DNA of 14,744 nt, from positions 1-14,744 of the forward strand of contig CAJVPP010002471.1 of NCBI GenBank assembly GCA_910592005.1, in the 5' to 3' direction. Position 1 is the first letter of the stretch. Every line of letters starts with the position of its first letter. Below the pieces are notes generated by a model, which was not told the origin of the DNA, did not search any database, and saw only the letters and a list, made by a program, of their open reading frames with translations. A program made the translations under genes and the position numbers. The DNA is from Funneliformis mosseae. Taxonomy: Eukaryota; Glomeromycota; Glomeromycetes; Glomerales; Glomeraceae. Below are positions 1 to 8,400 of this stretch, in pieces.

Positions 1-780
1 TATATTCTAAAATATATATTACAATTTATTCAATATATAATTTTACCATTAAATAAACAATTTTTATATTATAACTTATAAATAAAAAAAACTTCAAATA
101 CTATACAATAATATTTTGATTCTATTCTCATAACCTGCTGCAACACAGCAGATACCGGCTAGTTTTATTATAAAAAATTGTTATTTTGCATTTTGCAACT
201 TCATTTAAGTGTTTGTAATAAATTGCGTAGCAGAATGTTGCTGTTGCTGCAATGATAAGTTATTTGTTAAATTCATAAAATGAGGGGTATAAATAGCTGG
301 ATTCAAAGTTCTGGTATTCTTTTTTGAGATATTTTAGGCATGATAAAAATTAATAAAAAGATAGAGAAATAGAGATTGCTCAAGAATTGATCGTCATCTT
401 TATTTCAATTGATTGTACCTCAATGTGGTTTGCTAGTGATTGAGATAGAGGTGCTTGGAAACGGTCTAACGCATGCTCTGTATTTCAAAATTTTATGTTA
501 AACACCTTTAATGGTAATATACTTTCAATGTAGAGCTTAGAAAATAAAGACGATCAATTTAGAAAATATTTATTAGTAATGATTTATTCTTTGAAACTAT
601 TCTTAAATTACCATAAACTATGTCGCTATGATAAAATTTTTGTGTATATATTTGAAATTTTTCGTGATCTTTGCAATTATTTGCAATCCTTTATTTATTA
701 TTTATATAATCTTTAGTTATTTTATGTTTATATTGATAATAATCTATGACATCTCGCCCGTGATTCCTTAGGTTATTTTC
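1..780. other. AT-rich region without a supported gene
   Basis: No frame here reads like protein for more than a few dozen codons on either strand. It contains a small CTGCTG/CAGCAG hairpin at 135-151 and the inverted repeat annotated at 385-559. The stretch just before 781 contains no recognisable promoter. Confidence 0.6.
385..559. repeat. Inverted repeat, possible small MITE
   Basis: The left arm at 385-406 begins AATTGATCGTC and continues CTTTATTTC. The right arm at 540-559 is its reverse complement apart from two bases missing from the right arm and one T-run difference. The arms enclose about 130 bp with no reading frame. A third GATCGTCTTTA word lies at 1280-1290, directly after a run of 20 T. 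The arrangement suits a small non-autonomous element or its decayed ends, but no target-site duplication was found. Confidence 0.35.
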
Positions 781-1098
781 ATGGTTTTAGCTTTTCGTGA
801 ATTTATTTTAAGTTACAAACCAAATGTAACAACCACTGACATTTTGCGCAATAATGATATTTCAAGATTGTATGTACATTTTCTCGTAGATACTGGATCT
901 CCATGACCTATGTCTATCGAGAATGTATTATATTCATTCGATGTGTGTTATCACGCATGCATGCATGACACCAACAAAATCGCACTTCAGTGTAATAAAT
1001 GTTCTAGGAATGGAATTTATGAGAAAATTTGATGTAGATTACACGTTTATTTCAAGAAGGAGGGCTTTTCTTTAAAATTTGTTCAAGAGGAGGATTAG
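781..1098 (+). pseudogene. Retropepsin-like aspartic protease fragment, disrupted
   Basis: Read from the ATG at 781, this frame runs for 84 codons with a single TGA stop at 904-906. Around residue 37 it carries FLVDTGSP (DTGS at 889-900), the catalytic motif of single-lobe aspartic proteases of the retropepsin/DDI1 type. After a frame change near 991 it continues as NVLGMEFMRKFDVDYTF, matching the second conserved block of the fold (a hydrophobic pair followed by LG). A further shift near 1066-1072 leads to a stop at 1096-1098. The distance from DTGS to LGMEF is about 37 residues, shorter than the roughly 60 expected, so an internal deletion is likely. It could be a stand-alone fungal protease-like gene or the protease of an old LTR element. 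No reverse transcriptase or gag coding was seen nearby. The motifs are seen directly; the family call is inference. Confidence 0.6.
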
Positions 1099-2388
1099 AC
1101 TTTAAAGAAACCTGACTATCTTTCTTTTTTATCAAATTCCATGCACAGATATTTATATAATTTTTTATTACTCATAATGCGACTTCCTGATATTTCTTGT
1201 CACGATTTATTCAGGGTCTCATACTTTACAAATAAATAAAATATAATTTCTACTCATAATTTTTTTTTTTTTTTTTTTTGATCGTCTTTACAAAAAAAAT
1301 AAAATTTGAATTTTTTAATCATAAACTTCAACAATGAGTTATCGGTGACTTAGGATATCTTATAAAAAGATTCTTTGAAAACATTCTTTTCTCTGACCGA
1401 ACAAGATTGGTTTAAAACAGTAAAGTTTATTGTTATACACATGCATAAGGGTGTTATACTATGTGAAACGAATTTAAAATATTCATCAAAAAATATCTGA
1501 ACTTTCGTGAGCTTATTATTTATTCTTTTTAATGAACTTGAACGATGGACAAAAGGTGAATTGCCTAATTGAAATTCTTATATATGAATAAATAAAATTA
1601 ATATTATATTAGCTTCACTTACAATAGAAAATTTATTTATCAATTATTTCTTCAATTTATTCAACTAAATTCTTAAAACTCTAAAAATATTCTTAATGAT
1701 GTAGAGTATGTATTACAATATTCGTGTAACCTTTAAGCTTTTTGATTAAAGTTTATCGCAAATTATTAAATCTAACATTATTTAAATCTTTTATACTGTT
1801 TTTCTTCAATAATTCTCTATTGGATGTATCCAATGTAGCTTCTCAGTATAAAAAAAAGAAGTATTGTAAGGAAAAAAACTAAATGACGTTAATTTTGAAG
1901 TTCAAAAATACAGTAAAAATAAATTAACTCATCACACATGGTTACTGATCTTTAAAAATATATATTTGAGAGACGCATTATTATTTATAGATATTCTCAC
2001 ATATAAGACCGTTCCTGTTATTATTATTTTCTTTTCAAGTTACAAAAAATATTTTGATTAATTTTTTTTTTAGTCGTTTTCACAAAATTTTCGACTTTAA
2101 TTGAAATATATAAAGGTTACTTAAAAAATATAACTTAACCAAACTTTATTTTATTATTATTATTATTTTTTTTTTGCATTAAACTATTATGAAAGTGGAT
2201 AACTTTCGTTCAGCAACAAATCATTTGTGAAAAAGTGAGGAAGGTTCAAATTCGAAGTCGTTGTTAAGTTCAATGTCAAATACACTTATTGAGTGTTTGT
2301 CAAATTCGTGGTGTATTCGAAGTTGCATTGCAATAGGTGTAAAATGTCAGCAAATTAAGATTTAAAACCTAAACGTTTATACATGAAG
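1099..2388. other. AT-rich region without a supported gene
   Basis: This stretch has no credible coding frame. It includes a run of 20 T at 1260-1279 and a TTA/TTATT-rich stretch near 2145-2175. In-frame stops are dense in all frames. A faint protein-like frame with two stops lies at about 2208-2360 (+) and was not strong enough to annotate. Confidence 0.55.
1260..1279. repeat. Poly(T) tract of 20 bases
   Basis: An uninterrupted run of T is followed directly by GATCGTCTTTAC, a word also found in the inverted repeat at 385-559. It could be the tail of a retroposed fragment on the minus strand or simple slippage. The sequence does not decide. Confidence 0.8.
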
Positions 2389-2663
2389 ATATATCACTGA
2401 TTTTGGATGTAAAACTTGTTTAGTGTGATGTCGTTATATCTGCAAGCGTTCTACTCCGTTTTTGAAGCCTTCAACAATTTTATATCTAATGGTGATAAGG
2501 ACATACGAATCAGCGAATCTAAAGCTCAGTGTGGTCATAATTTATTTTTAGTGAGATTTATATTGTAAGGATTTGACGAGATGGTGGAATTTTTTGGTCC
2601 GTATGTGTATGTAATGGAAAAGAGCCAACCTTTGATGAATCTCCAGGTGACTTTTCTAACATA
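2389..2663 (+). pseudogene. Possible decayed coding remnant, unrecognised
   Basis: An ATG at 2428 opens a 46-residue frame ending at the TAA at 2566-2568. It reads with a mixed, protein-like composition (for example AFYSVFEAFNNFISNGD). After a one-base shift a second open stretch reads FDEMVEFFGPYVYVMEKSQ before stopping near 2663, with a CAG|GTGACT donor-like site just before that stop. Two consecutive, relatively stop-poor stretches with balanced residues are unusual in DNA this AT-rich, so this may be the trace of a gene or exon. I do not recognise the family, and chance is a fair alternative. Confidence 0.2.
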
Positions 2664-2771
2664 ACCTAAAATTCACATCATATCAAGTTCAAATTACCAA
2701 GTTACTTTACAAAATTTTGTCTGATTATAAATAATTCTTATAACGATAATGAAATCCTAATCTATTGAATT

Positions 2772-3113
2772 AGTGATGGTAACAGTTGGTCAAAGGCCTT
2801 GACCAACCGATCAGTTAATAATAAAAGAATTATTTGGCTTATTAAAAGGTTTTTATTTAACCGAACAATATAATTTTAATTTTCAGCATTTTTTTTTAAC
2901 ACTTCTTTATAAAAAAGAACTTTTTTTCAAGTTTTTATTTATTTATTAAGTGGCGCAGCATTTTAAGATTTTTCTTTTAATTTTCAAAACTTTATATTAT
3001 ATAAAGGGCTATTTACTAAATAAAATATGATTGTCAGCCAGTCAAATCGGTTAGTCAACCGGTCGGTTAGAAGCCTTTGGACAGATATCGGTCACCGTGA
3101 CCATTAGCATCCC
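2772..3113. mobile_element. Inverted-repeat element with GGTTGACC/GGTCACC words
   Basis: The left end reads TGATGGTAACAGTTGGTC. The right end in reverse complement reads GGGATGCTAATGGTCACGG and then has the same AAAGGC, ACCGAC and TTGACTAACCG words in the same order. About 340 bp lie between the outer ends, and the centre is AT-rich with no frame. Both ends carry small palindromes: GGTCAAAGG/CCTTGACC at 2788-2804 and GGTCAC-C-GTGACC at 3090-3102. This fits an old MITE. Outer ends are approximate and no target-site duplication is clear. Confidence 0.55.
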
Positions 3114-3702
3114 TTATAAACTTGGAAAGATACCAACGAATTTATATAAACAACCGATAGAATTAGATTGTTATTGATGATAGATAAATTATTGAACAGG
3201 GTGATTTATGAAATACTTATACGATATTTTTATAATCATGCATTATATCATAACCGTGAATATTCATTGCATTTGTTTAAATTTTTCAATTAGAACTTAT
3301 CTTAGTCAAGTATACAATAGGTAGTTTCCTAATTTATAAAATTAAATATTAATCTTCAGAAATTATATTATATCAAATAAAGATTATTTATTTATTGATT
3401 GATTGTTTAAATTTTTTAAATTTTTTGAATTCGTTTTTTTACAAAATTTTAAAATGGCTTTGGATACAACCTGTGTATCATAGTTAAGCAGATGAACTTA
3501 GTCAATAAAATCTGACTGATTGCATATTCTAAAGCTCATGCTCATTGCTCATTAATAATTAAGGTTTTTTTATTGTATTTGCGAACTTTTAAATGATTTG
3601 CCGCAAGTATAATTCTTTAGCTCAATTCTGAACAATTTTATTTTAAAAACATAGTTAAATTATTGTTTTGATAATGTCATATTGCATATACCTTTCCTTA
3701 TC
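3114..3702. other. AT-rich region without a supported gene
   Basis: I see only AT-rich DNA here, with no protein-like frame and no strong repeat on either strand. Confidence 0.55.
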
Positions 3703-3905
3703 AGGCAATTATAGTTGCGGGGCAAAACCCTAAACCCATTTTGGCAAAAGTCGAAACTTTTCAGAATTATTTCGAGTTTCGATGGGTTTCGACAGTTTCG
3801 ATGAGTTTTGATGGGTTTCGACGGTTTCGATGGGTCTCGAAAGTATCGAAATTTTCGATAACAACTTTGCGAATTTGACGGTTTAACAGGTTGATTATAA
3901 TACAA
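3703..3905. repeat. GTTTCGA-rich repeat element, copy 1
   Basis: This 200-bp stretch is much richer in G and C than its surroundings. It is built from degenerate direct repeats of TTTCGATGGG/TTTCGACGG between about 3770 and 3850, preceded by TTGCGGGGCAAAACCC. That leading block resembles, in reverse complement, the end of the element at 4441-4598, which reads GTTGCCGGGAAAACCC. The two are therefore copies of one family in opposite orientation. The minus-strand frame across it is only a by-product of repetition: its residues are Pro/Ser/Lys/Arg-rich with no domain. Confidence 0.55.
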
Positions 3906-4060
3906 TGTAGAATATAAAACGATTTTTGATTTTTTTGCTTTTAATTTTAAATTAGAACAAAGTTTTCAAAATAATACACTATTTACCGAGCAGGTTTTAA
4001 ATTGGAAGCACTGATACTTGTTGAAGAATTAGAAAAAATTACCTTATGAAGTAGATGATT

Positions 4061-4215
4061 ATAGAGGTTGGAACCGGGTTTATTTTTATATCCGGATTTA
4101 TTTAAATTTAAAAATCGGATCCGGCAGATTAAATAAAGTTTTTTAAAGCTTAATAAATTATACACCCTGCGGATATCTGGGTTTAAATCAGAATGTCGTA
4201 TCTGGCTCCAACCTT
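4061..4215. mobile_element. Short MITE with 9-bp flanking direct repeat
   Basis: The ends are inverted: GGTTGGAACCGGG at 4066-4078 faces GGTTGGAGCCAGA, read in reverse complement from 4213. The interior has further GGATCCGG and CGGATATC words of the same kind and no gene. The 9-base word TAGATGATT occurs immediately outside both sides, at 4052-4060 and 4216-4224, and suits a target-site duplication. A 9-bp duplication is typical of Mutator-like elements, so a MULE-type MITE is the natural reading, but no transposase is present to prove it. Confidence 0.6.
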
Positions 4216-4440
4216 TAGATGATTTTTCAAATGAAAGTTTATGGATGAAGTAGAAGAAAGTAAGGGAAATAAATGATATAACTGGACTTGATGATCAATA
4301 TGTAAAATTTTTGATTTTTTTTTTTTTATCTATACGATATTTTAAAAGAAAGTGATCTTTGCTATATACGATTTGCTCACTCGTTATACGAAAATAATAA
4401 ATTCAAAAATTCAAAATTTTGTATTGTATTTTATTATCAG

Positions 4441-4598
4441 AAGGTTTCGATGGGTTTTGCCATCCGTCGAAACTTTTGCCACCCGTCGAAACTTTCGCAA
4501 TTTTGCCTTTAATAAAAATATTTGGCAAAACGTTTCGACGGGTTTCGATTTCGATGCCTTTCGAAACCTCCGGGTTTTCCCGGCAACTTTAAAGGCAA
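4441..4598. repeat. GTTTCGA-rich repeat element, copy 2, opposite orientation
   Basis: It is made of GTTTCGACGGG/CCGTCGAAAC words on both strands plus TTTTGCCA and CGGGTTTTCCCGG. A perfect 10-bp inverted pair, TTGCCTTTAA at 4503-4512 and TTAAAGGCAA at 4589-4598, bounds its right half. Read in reverse complement, its outer block matches the start of the copy at 3703. The overlapping frames on both strands here are artefacts of the repeats. Confidence 0.55.
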
Positions 4599-4599
4599 T

Positions 4600-6427
4600 G
4601 TACTTCAGTTTCTCAGTATATTGAATAAATTTAAATAGATTCAACAATCTTCTTTTTATTTTTGGTTGGTTTAATTGAATTCTTTAATAGAGTTAGACTT
4701 GTGTGTTAGACATGCTGATTCTTCATAATTACTATTTGCAATTCATTTAAGTAAGCTAGAATTATAAGATTTATTAATTACTCCTTTTTTCCTTGAAAAA
4801 GTGCAGTGCATTAAATTTTAAATTTTGAAAAATTTTTAAATAAATTGATCACGGCTGTTGCCCCTTTTAAAAATCTTTTAATAGTAAAATTCAAATTAAC
4901 AAAGAAAATATTCGTGTAGCAAATAATCTATATAAGTTTCATTTTATTCTAATCTTCGCCAAATGCTATTGCGTCATCTAATACGATGTATAGCGTCATC
5001 GATTGACTTAATTTATATTTTATACAAAATAATATAAATATATTCCAATGATTCATGTGAATCAGAAAAGGCTTATAATCGTATTTGATTAATAAGTCTA
5101 AAAAATAAACGAGCATAAAAAATAAATAAAATAAAAATGAAGGCTTTTACTTAATTTTGATTATCATCGTACAGTATACCCAAACCAACATCAATACGAT
5201 AAAAATTCAATGTGCTGAAATTTTGGAAAAATTGCTTAACCTACTGAAATTGTAGCTATTATAATTCGATCCGATTAATGGTTATATCGTATTAAAAAAA
5301 ATTAATCGATTTTTTTAATTTAAAGTATTTATTATTTGATGAGAATATTCAATAAAAATAAATTGCGTGGATATAATAAACAAAGTAAAGATCAATTAGG
5401 ATTAACGGATACTCTACACAAATAATGAAAACATATCTTGCGGAATATATTCGTTCGAGTGATAGATTGCATCAATGCAAAGGTAAGTTAGAAAGCACAT
5501 TAATTGTTTAGTTAGAAATTTGTCTTACTATACGAAGACATAACTTTTCTTTTTTAAAAAAATATTTTGTTTTTGCATGACAAACTTAACATTTGGATCA
5601 GCATTTGCGGGGATGTAACAATAACAACCACAAGGAATACTTCGTCCCGTTATGCCGATAAGAAAATAATCATTGGTATCAAATTGCAGAAAATATTAAT
5701 CATGATAAATACCTTGTGTACTTATATTTTAGTTAAAAATGAATTAAATTAAACATGACCCATTACAACTAAAAGGCAAATTTGATCATCGGGTGACGAG
5801 ATTTTGATTTATCAGTTTGCTATTCAAACTTTATAATGAAATAAATGAGTTAATTTGAAAAAGAATTAATTTTGTAAAAGTTTTGGTTTAAGGAGAATAA
5901 GAATATATACTGTAAATAAATAATTTTAATTAGAAAAAAATAATATATAATTAAAATCGAAAGGATCTGATCGAAAGATCAACGCCTGCATCGCGGGTAG
6001 AAAATTCGGAAGGAATCGATAAACATTCAAACAACTGTAAAATAGGAACTTTGTTAGGAAATGTTGGTTTAAAAAAAAAATAGTCGGATCTTATTTATTC
6101 TCATTGTAAAAGACAATTATTTTTTTGAAGTAGTTAACCTTAAAGAATTAATTTTAATGAATAAAATGCTCAAATTAGTTTATAAAAACAATTAACCTTG
6201 TGTTTTTTCAAGTTTATCAAGATGTTTTAAATGTTATTGTCTTTGATAAAATTTTTATTAATGTTGGAATCAATAGATAAAATTTATAGAATGAGAAAGA
6301 ATAATATAAAATTCACAATTTAAATATTGCTGCCGAAAAATAATTTATAAGATAAAAAAGGAAAGATAATTAAAAAATAATTTGAATGCTACATAATCTT
6401 AAATAACATTACGAATTGCAAGAAAGC
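4600..6427. other. Long AT-rich region without a supported gene
   Basis: No domain or reliable gene was found. Small items are a TGATTCA/TGAATCA hairpin at about 5049-5064, two GCGTCATC words near 4971 and 5003, and a GATCT/AGATC hairpin near 5963-5980. An ATG at 5425 runs into a good donor-like site (AAAG|GTAAGT at 5479-5488), but I could not find a convincing downstream exon. Confidence 0.5.
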
Positions 6428-6519
6428 TTAATAGTTAGAAGGTAATTGATAGGTAGATTTTGTAGAATCATTATTAGAGTATTGAGTTTTTAAAGATTCA
6501 GGTTTGATATTCTTTAAGG

Positions 6520-7640
6520 AATTGGGTAAATTTGGTAGGCTATTTATTTGTGTATCAAAACACCAGAGCATTGTTAAGGAGTTTGGTAAGGTTGGTAAGC
6601 TAGTTATATGGGTATCAAAGCAACTGAGTTTCGTTAAGGAGTTTGGTAAGGTTGGTGAGCTTTTTAATTGAGTTTTATAGCTATAGAGTTCTGTTAAGGA
6701 GTTTGGTAAGGTTGGTTGTTATTTGAGTTCTATCGCAACGGAGTTCCGTTAAGGAGTTTGGTAAGGTTGGTAAGCTAGTTATTTTGGTATCAAAGCAACT
6801 GAGTTTCGTTAAGGAGTTTGGTAAGGTTGGTAAGCTATTTATTTTGGTATTATTGCAACTGAGTTTCGTTAAGGAGTTTGGTAAGGTTGGTAAGCTATTT
6901 ATTTTGGTATTATTGCAACCGAGGATCATTAAGGAGTTTGGTAAGGTTGGTAAACTAGTAATTTTAGTATCAAAGCAACTGAGTTTCGTTAAGGAGTTTG
7001 GTAAGCTTTTAATTTGAGCTTTATAGCAATAGAGTTCTGTTAAGGAGTTTGGTAAGGTTGGTAAACTAGTTATTTGAGTTTCATGGCAACTGAGTTTCGT
7101 TAAGGAGTTTGGTAAGGTTGGTAAGCTTATTATTTGAGTTTCATGGCAATAGAGTTCCGTTAAAGAGTTTGGTAAGGTTGGTAAGCTATTTATTTTGGTA
7201 TTATTGCAACTGAGTATTGTTAAGGAGCTTGGTAAGGTTGGTAAGTTATTTATTTTGGTATTATAGCAATAGAGTTCTGTTAAGGAGTTTGGTAAGGTTG
7301 GTAAGCTAGTTATTTGGGTATCAAGGCAACTGAGTTTCGTTGAGTTTGGTAAGGTTGGTAAGCTAGTTATTTGAGTTTTATAACAATAGAGTTCTGTTAA
7401 GGAGTTGGGTAATGTTGGTAAGATTGTTATTTGGGTATCACGGCAATCGAGTATTGTTAAGGAGTTTGGTAACGTTGGTAAACTTGTTATTAGCGTACTA
7501 GAGCAATTAAGAGTTGTTAAGGAGTCGGGTAAAGTTGGTAAACCAGTTATTTGTGTACAATCACAGCGGAGAGTTGTTAAGCAGTTAGGCAAGGTTGGTA
7601 AACAAGATATTTGAGTATCAGAGAAATGAAGTGCTTTTAA
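6520..7640 (-). repeat. Tandem 60-bp LRR-coding repeats, 19 units
   Basis: Unit length is 60 bp in most units. The plus-strand core GTTAAGGAGTTTGGTAAGG is nearly constant and encodes LPTLPNSLT; the remaining part varies. The consensus residues are LTxLxCxxTxI followed by xSLPTLPNS. Cys sits at the usual Leu position and Thr at the usual Asn position in nearly every unit. One unit has lost 3 bp (about 7340) and one has lost 9 bp (about 7005), both in frame. Another has a net 5-bp loss (about 6717), which is out of frame. Open frames on the plus strand within the array arise because the period is divisible by three. Confidence 0.9.
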
Positions 7641-7713
7641 TTTTTGATATCTTTGTAATCCACCTGGAGCATTTAATATATGATCCTTATTTGTATTAGT
7701 AATAGTTAATCCG

Positions 7714-8322
7714 CTAATAAAATCGTAAATATATTCTAATGCTTGGGTTTTTGATATTTTTTTCCCGCTCTCTAATCTTTTCCTTTAAATAAATCTCTTT
7801 CTCTTGCTCCTTAATTTTCCCATTTAAGTTACTAATTGTTTCTTGTTTGATTTTAATTTTGTCGTCTCGCTCCTTAATCATTTCTTCCAAATAATTAATA
7901 ATTTCTTTGCTTTTTTCTTCTTGTTCTCTAATCTTTTTTTCTAAATTACTAATTATTTCCTGATTGGTTTTGATTACTTCATCTCGCTCTTTGATGGTTT
8001 CTTTTTCTTGCGCTTTTATCTGTTCTTTAAAATATTTAGATAGAGAGCCTACGTTTGATAATTCCTCTCGTTTTATCGCTAAATCTATGTTAAAGTTTTG
8101 CATAACTTGCTTTCGGTTTTCTAATTCAGCTAAGATCTCCGTAAGTTTTTGCCCTGCTAATAAATTTCTTAAATCATTTAAATCATTACTACCTATTTCA
8201 TTCGATAAAAAGGAGAGTAGTAATTGATTTTCATCGTTGGATTTCTTTTTGCTCTGTTCTAAATCTTTGATTCTTTCATTCAAGTCTTTCAAATCTTTTT
8301 TTAAGTTATGTTTTAAGACCAT
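7714..8322 (-). other. Coiled-coil domain of the CC-LRR gene
   Basis: The 202-residue stretch is dominated by Lys, Glu, Asn, Leu and Ile with an a/d hydrophobic rhythm. A Gly/Asn-containing break near residues 52-60 (NEIGSNDLNDL) separates a short first helix from a long second one. The C-terminal half holds an internal duplication of about 35 residues. The last dozen or so residues (NPSIRIYLRFY) are out of frame, as they come after the extra base. Residues just before that point belong with the LRR frame that follows. Confidence 0.75.
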
Positions 8323-8350
8323 TTTACGATTATTTTTCTCATTAATTTCG

Positions 8351-8400
8351 TTGTGAAATGTTGTTGCTTTGTATCAAATTCAAATAAATTTCAGCCCTCG
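8351..8400 (-). promoter_or_regulatory. Upstream block shared with the decayed paralogue
   Basis: Just upstream of the ATG at 8322 lie CGAGGGCTGAAATTT (8386-8400, minus strand) and ACAACATTTCACAA (8351-8364). The same two words, in the same order and at similar spacing, precede the paralogue at 10479-10493 and 10520-10533. They lie outside the coding frame, so they are leader or promoter sequence duplicated together with the gene. A regulatory role is inference. Confidence 0.5.

Larger units (their letters stand above)
6428..8322 (-). pseudogene. Coiled-coil plus leucine-rich-repeat gene, two frameshifts
   Basis: Seen: the ATG at 8322 opens about 190 codons of charged heptad-rich coiled coil (LKDLNERIKDLEQ near the start, with two related segments beginning IKERDEVIK and IKERDDKIK). 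It then leaves frame at an A-run (7748-7752 on +) and would stop at 7714-7716. One base over, the frame is open and reads ALEYIYDFISG, then NAPGGLQRYQKLKALHF, then about 20-residue repeats down to 6681. A net 5-base loss near 6717 breaks the array. Beyond it three more repeats and a Ser/Thr/Asn-rich tail end at TAA 6428-6430. Removing one base and adding five gives 633 codons, a whole number. No signal peptide or membrane segment is visible, so a cytoplasmic scaffold or recognition protein is likely (inference). LPxLP repeats of this length recall bacterial IpaH/YopM LRRs, but no ligase domain follows. The function is unknown. The breaks could also be assembly or read errors. Confidence 0.8.

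Noticed and set aside
3660..3905. 81-codon minus-strand frame, Lys/Pro/Ser/Arg-rich
   Set aside because: It is the GTTTCGA repeat read through one frame; no domain and no sign of coding constraint.
3983..4165. 60-codon minus-strand frame
   Set aside because: It runs across the left end of the 155-bp MITE and its flanking repeat, so it is not a gene.
4352..4647. Overlapping frames on both strands, 90 and 78 codons
   Set aside because: Both are produced by the CGAAAC/GTTTCG repeats, which suppress stops on both strands; neither has a domain.
5425..5752. Possible first exon ending AAAG|GTAAGT and a 61-codon frame downstream
   Set aside because: No acceptor gives a continuing frame longer than a few codons, and the downstream frame lacks an ATG and any recognisable motif.
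5955..6015. Possible tRNA-like or structured RNA
   Set aside because: A short GATCT/AGATC hairpin is present, but no cloverleaf, A/B boxes or TTCGAATC arm.
6784..7017. Plus-strand frame rich in VKEFGKVGKL repeats
   Set aside because: Antisense shadow of the 60-bp LRR repeats; the period is a multiple of three, so several frames stay open.
6520..7560. CRISPR-like array
   Set aside because: Regular 60-bp period with constant and variable parts, but the unit is a multiple of three and codes for LRRs on the minus strand; no cas genes.
7405..7614. Plus-strand frame of similar repeat type
   Set aside because: Also antisense to the LRR array; the minus strand carries the conserved LRR pattern and the linked coiled coil.
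7964..8227. 87-codon plus-strand frame
   Set aside because: Antisense to the coiled coil; the minus strand shows heptads and has a paralogue preserving them.
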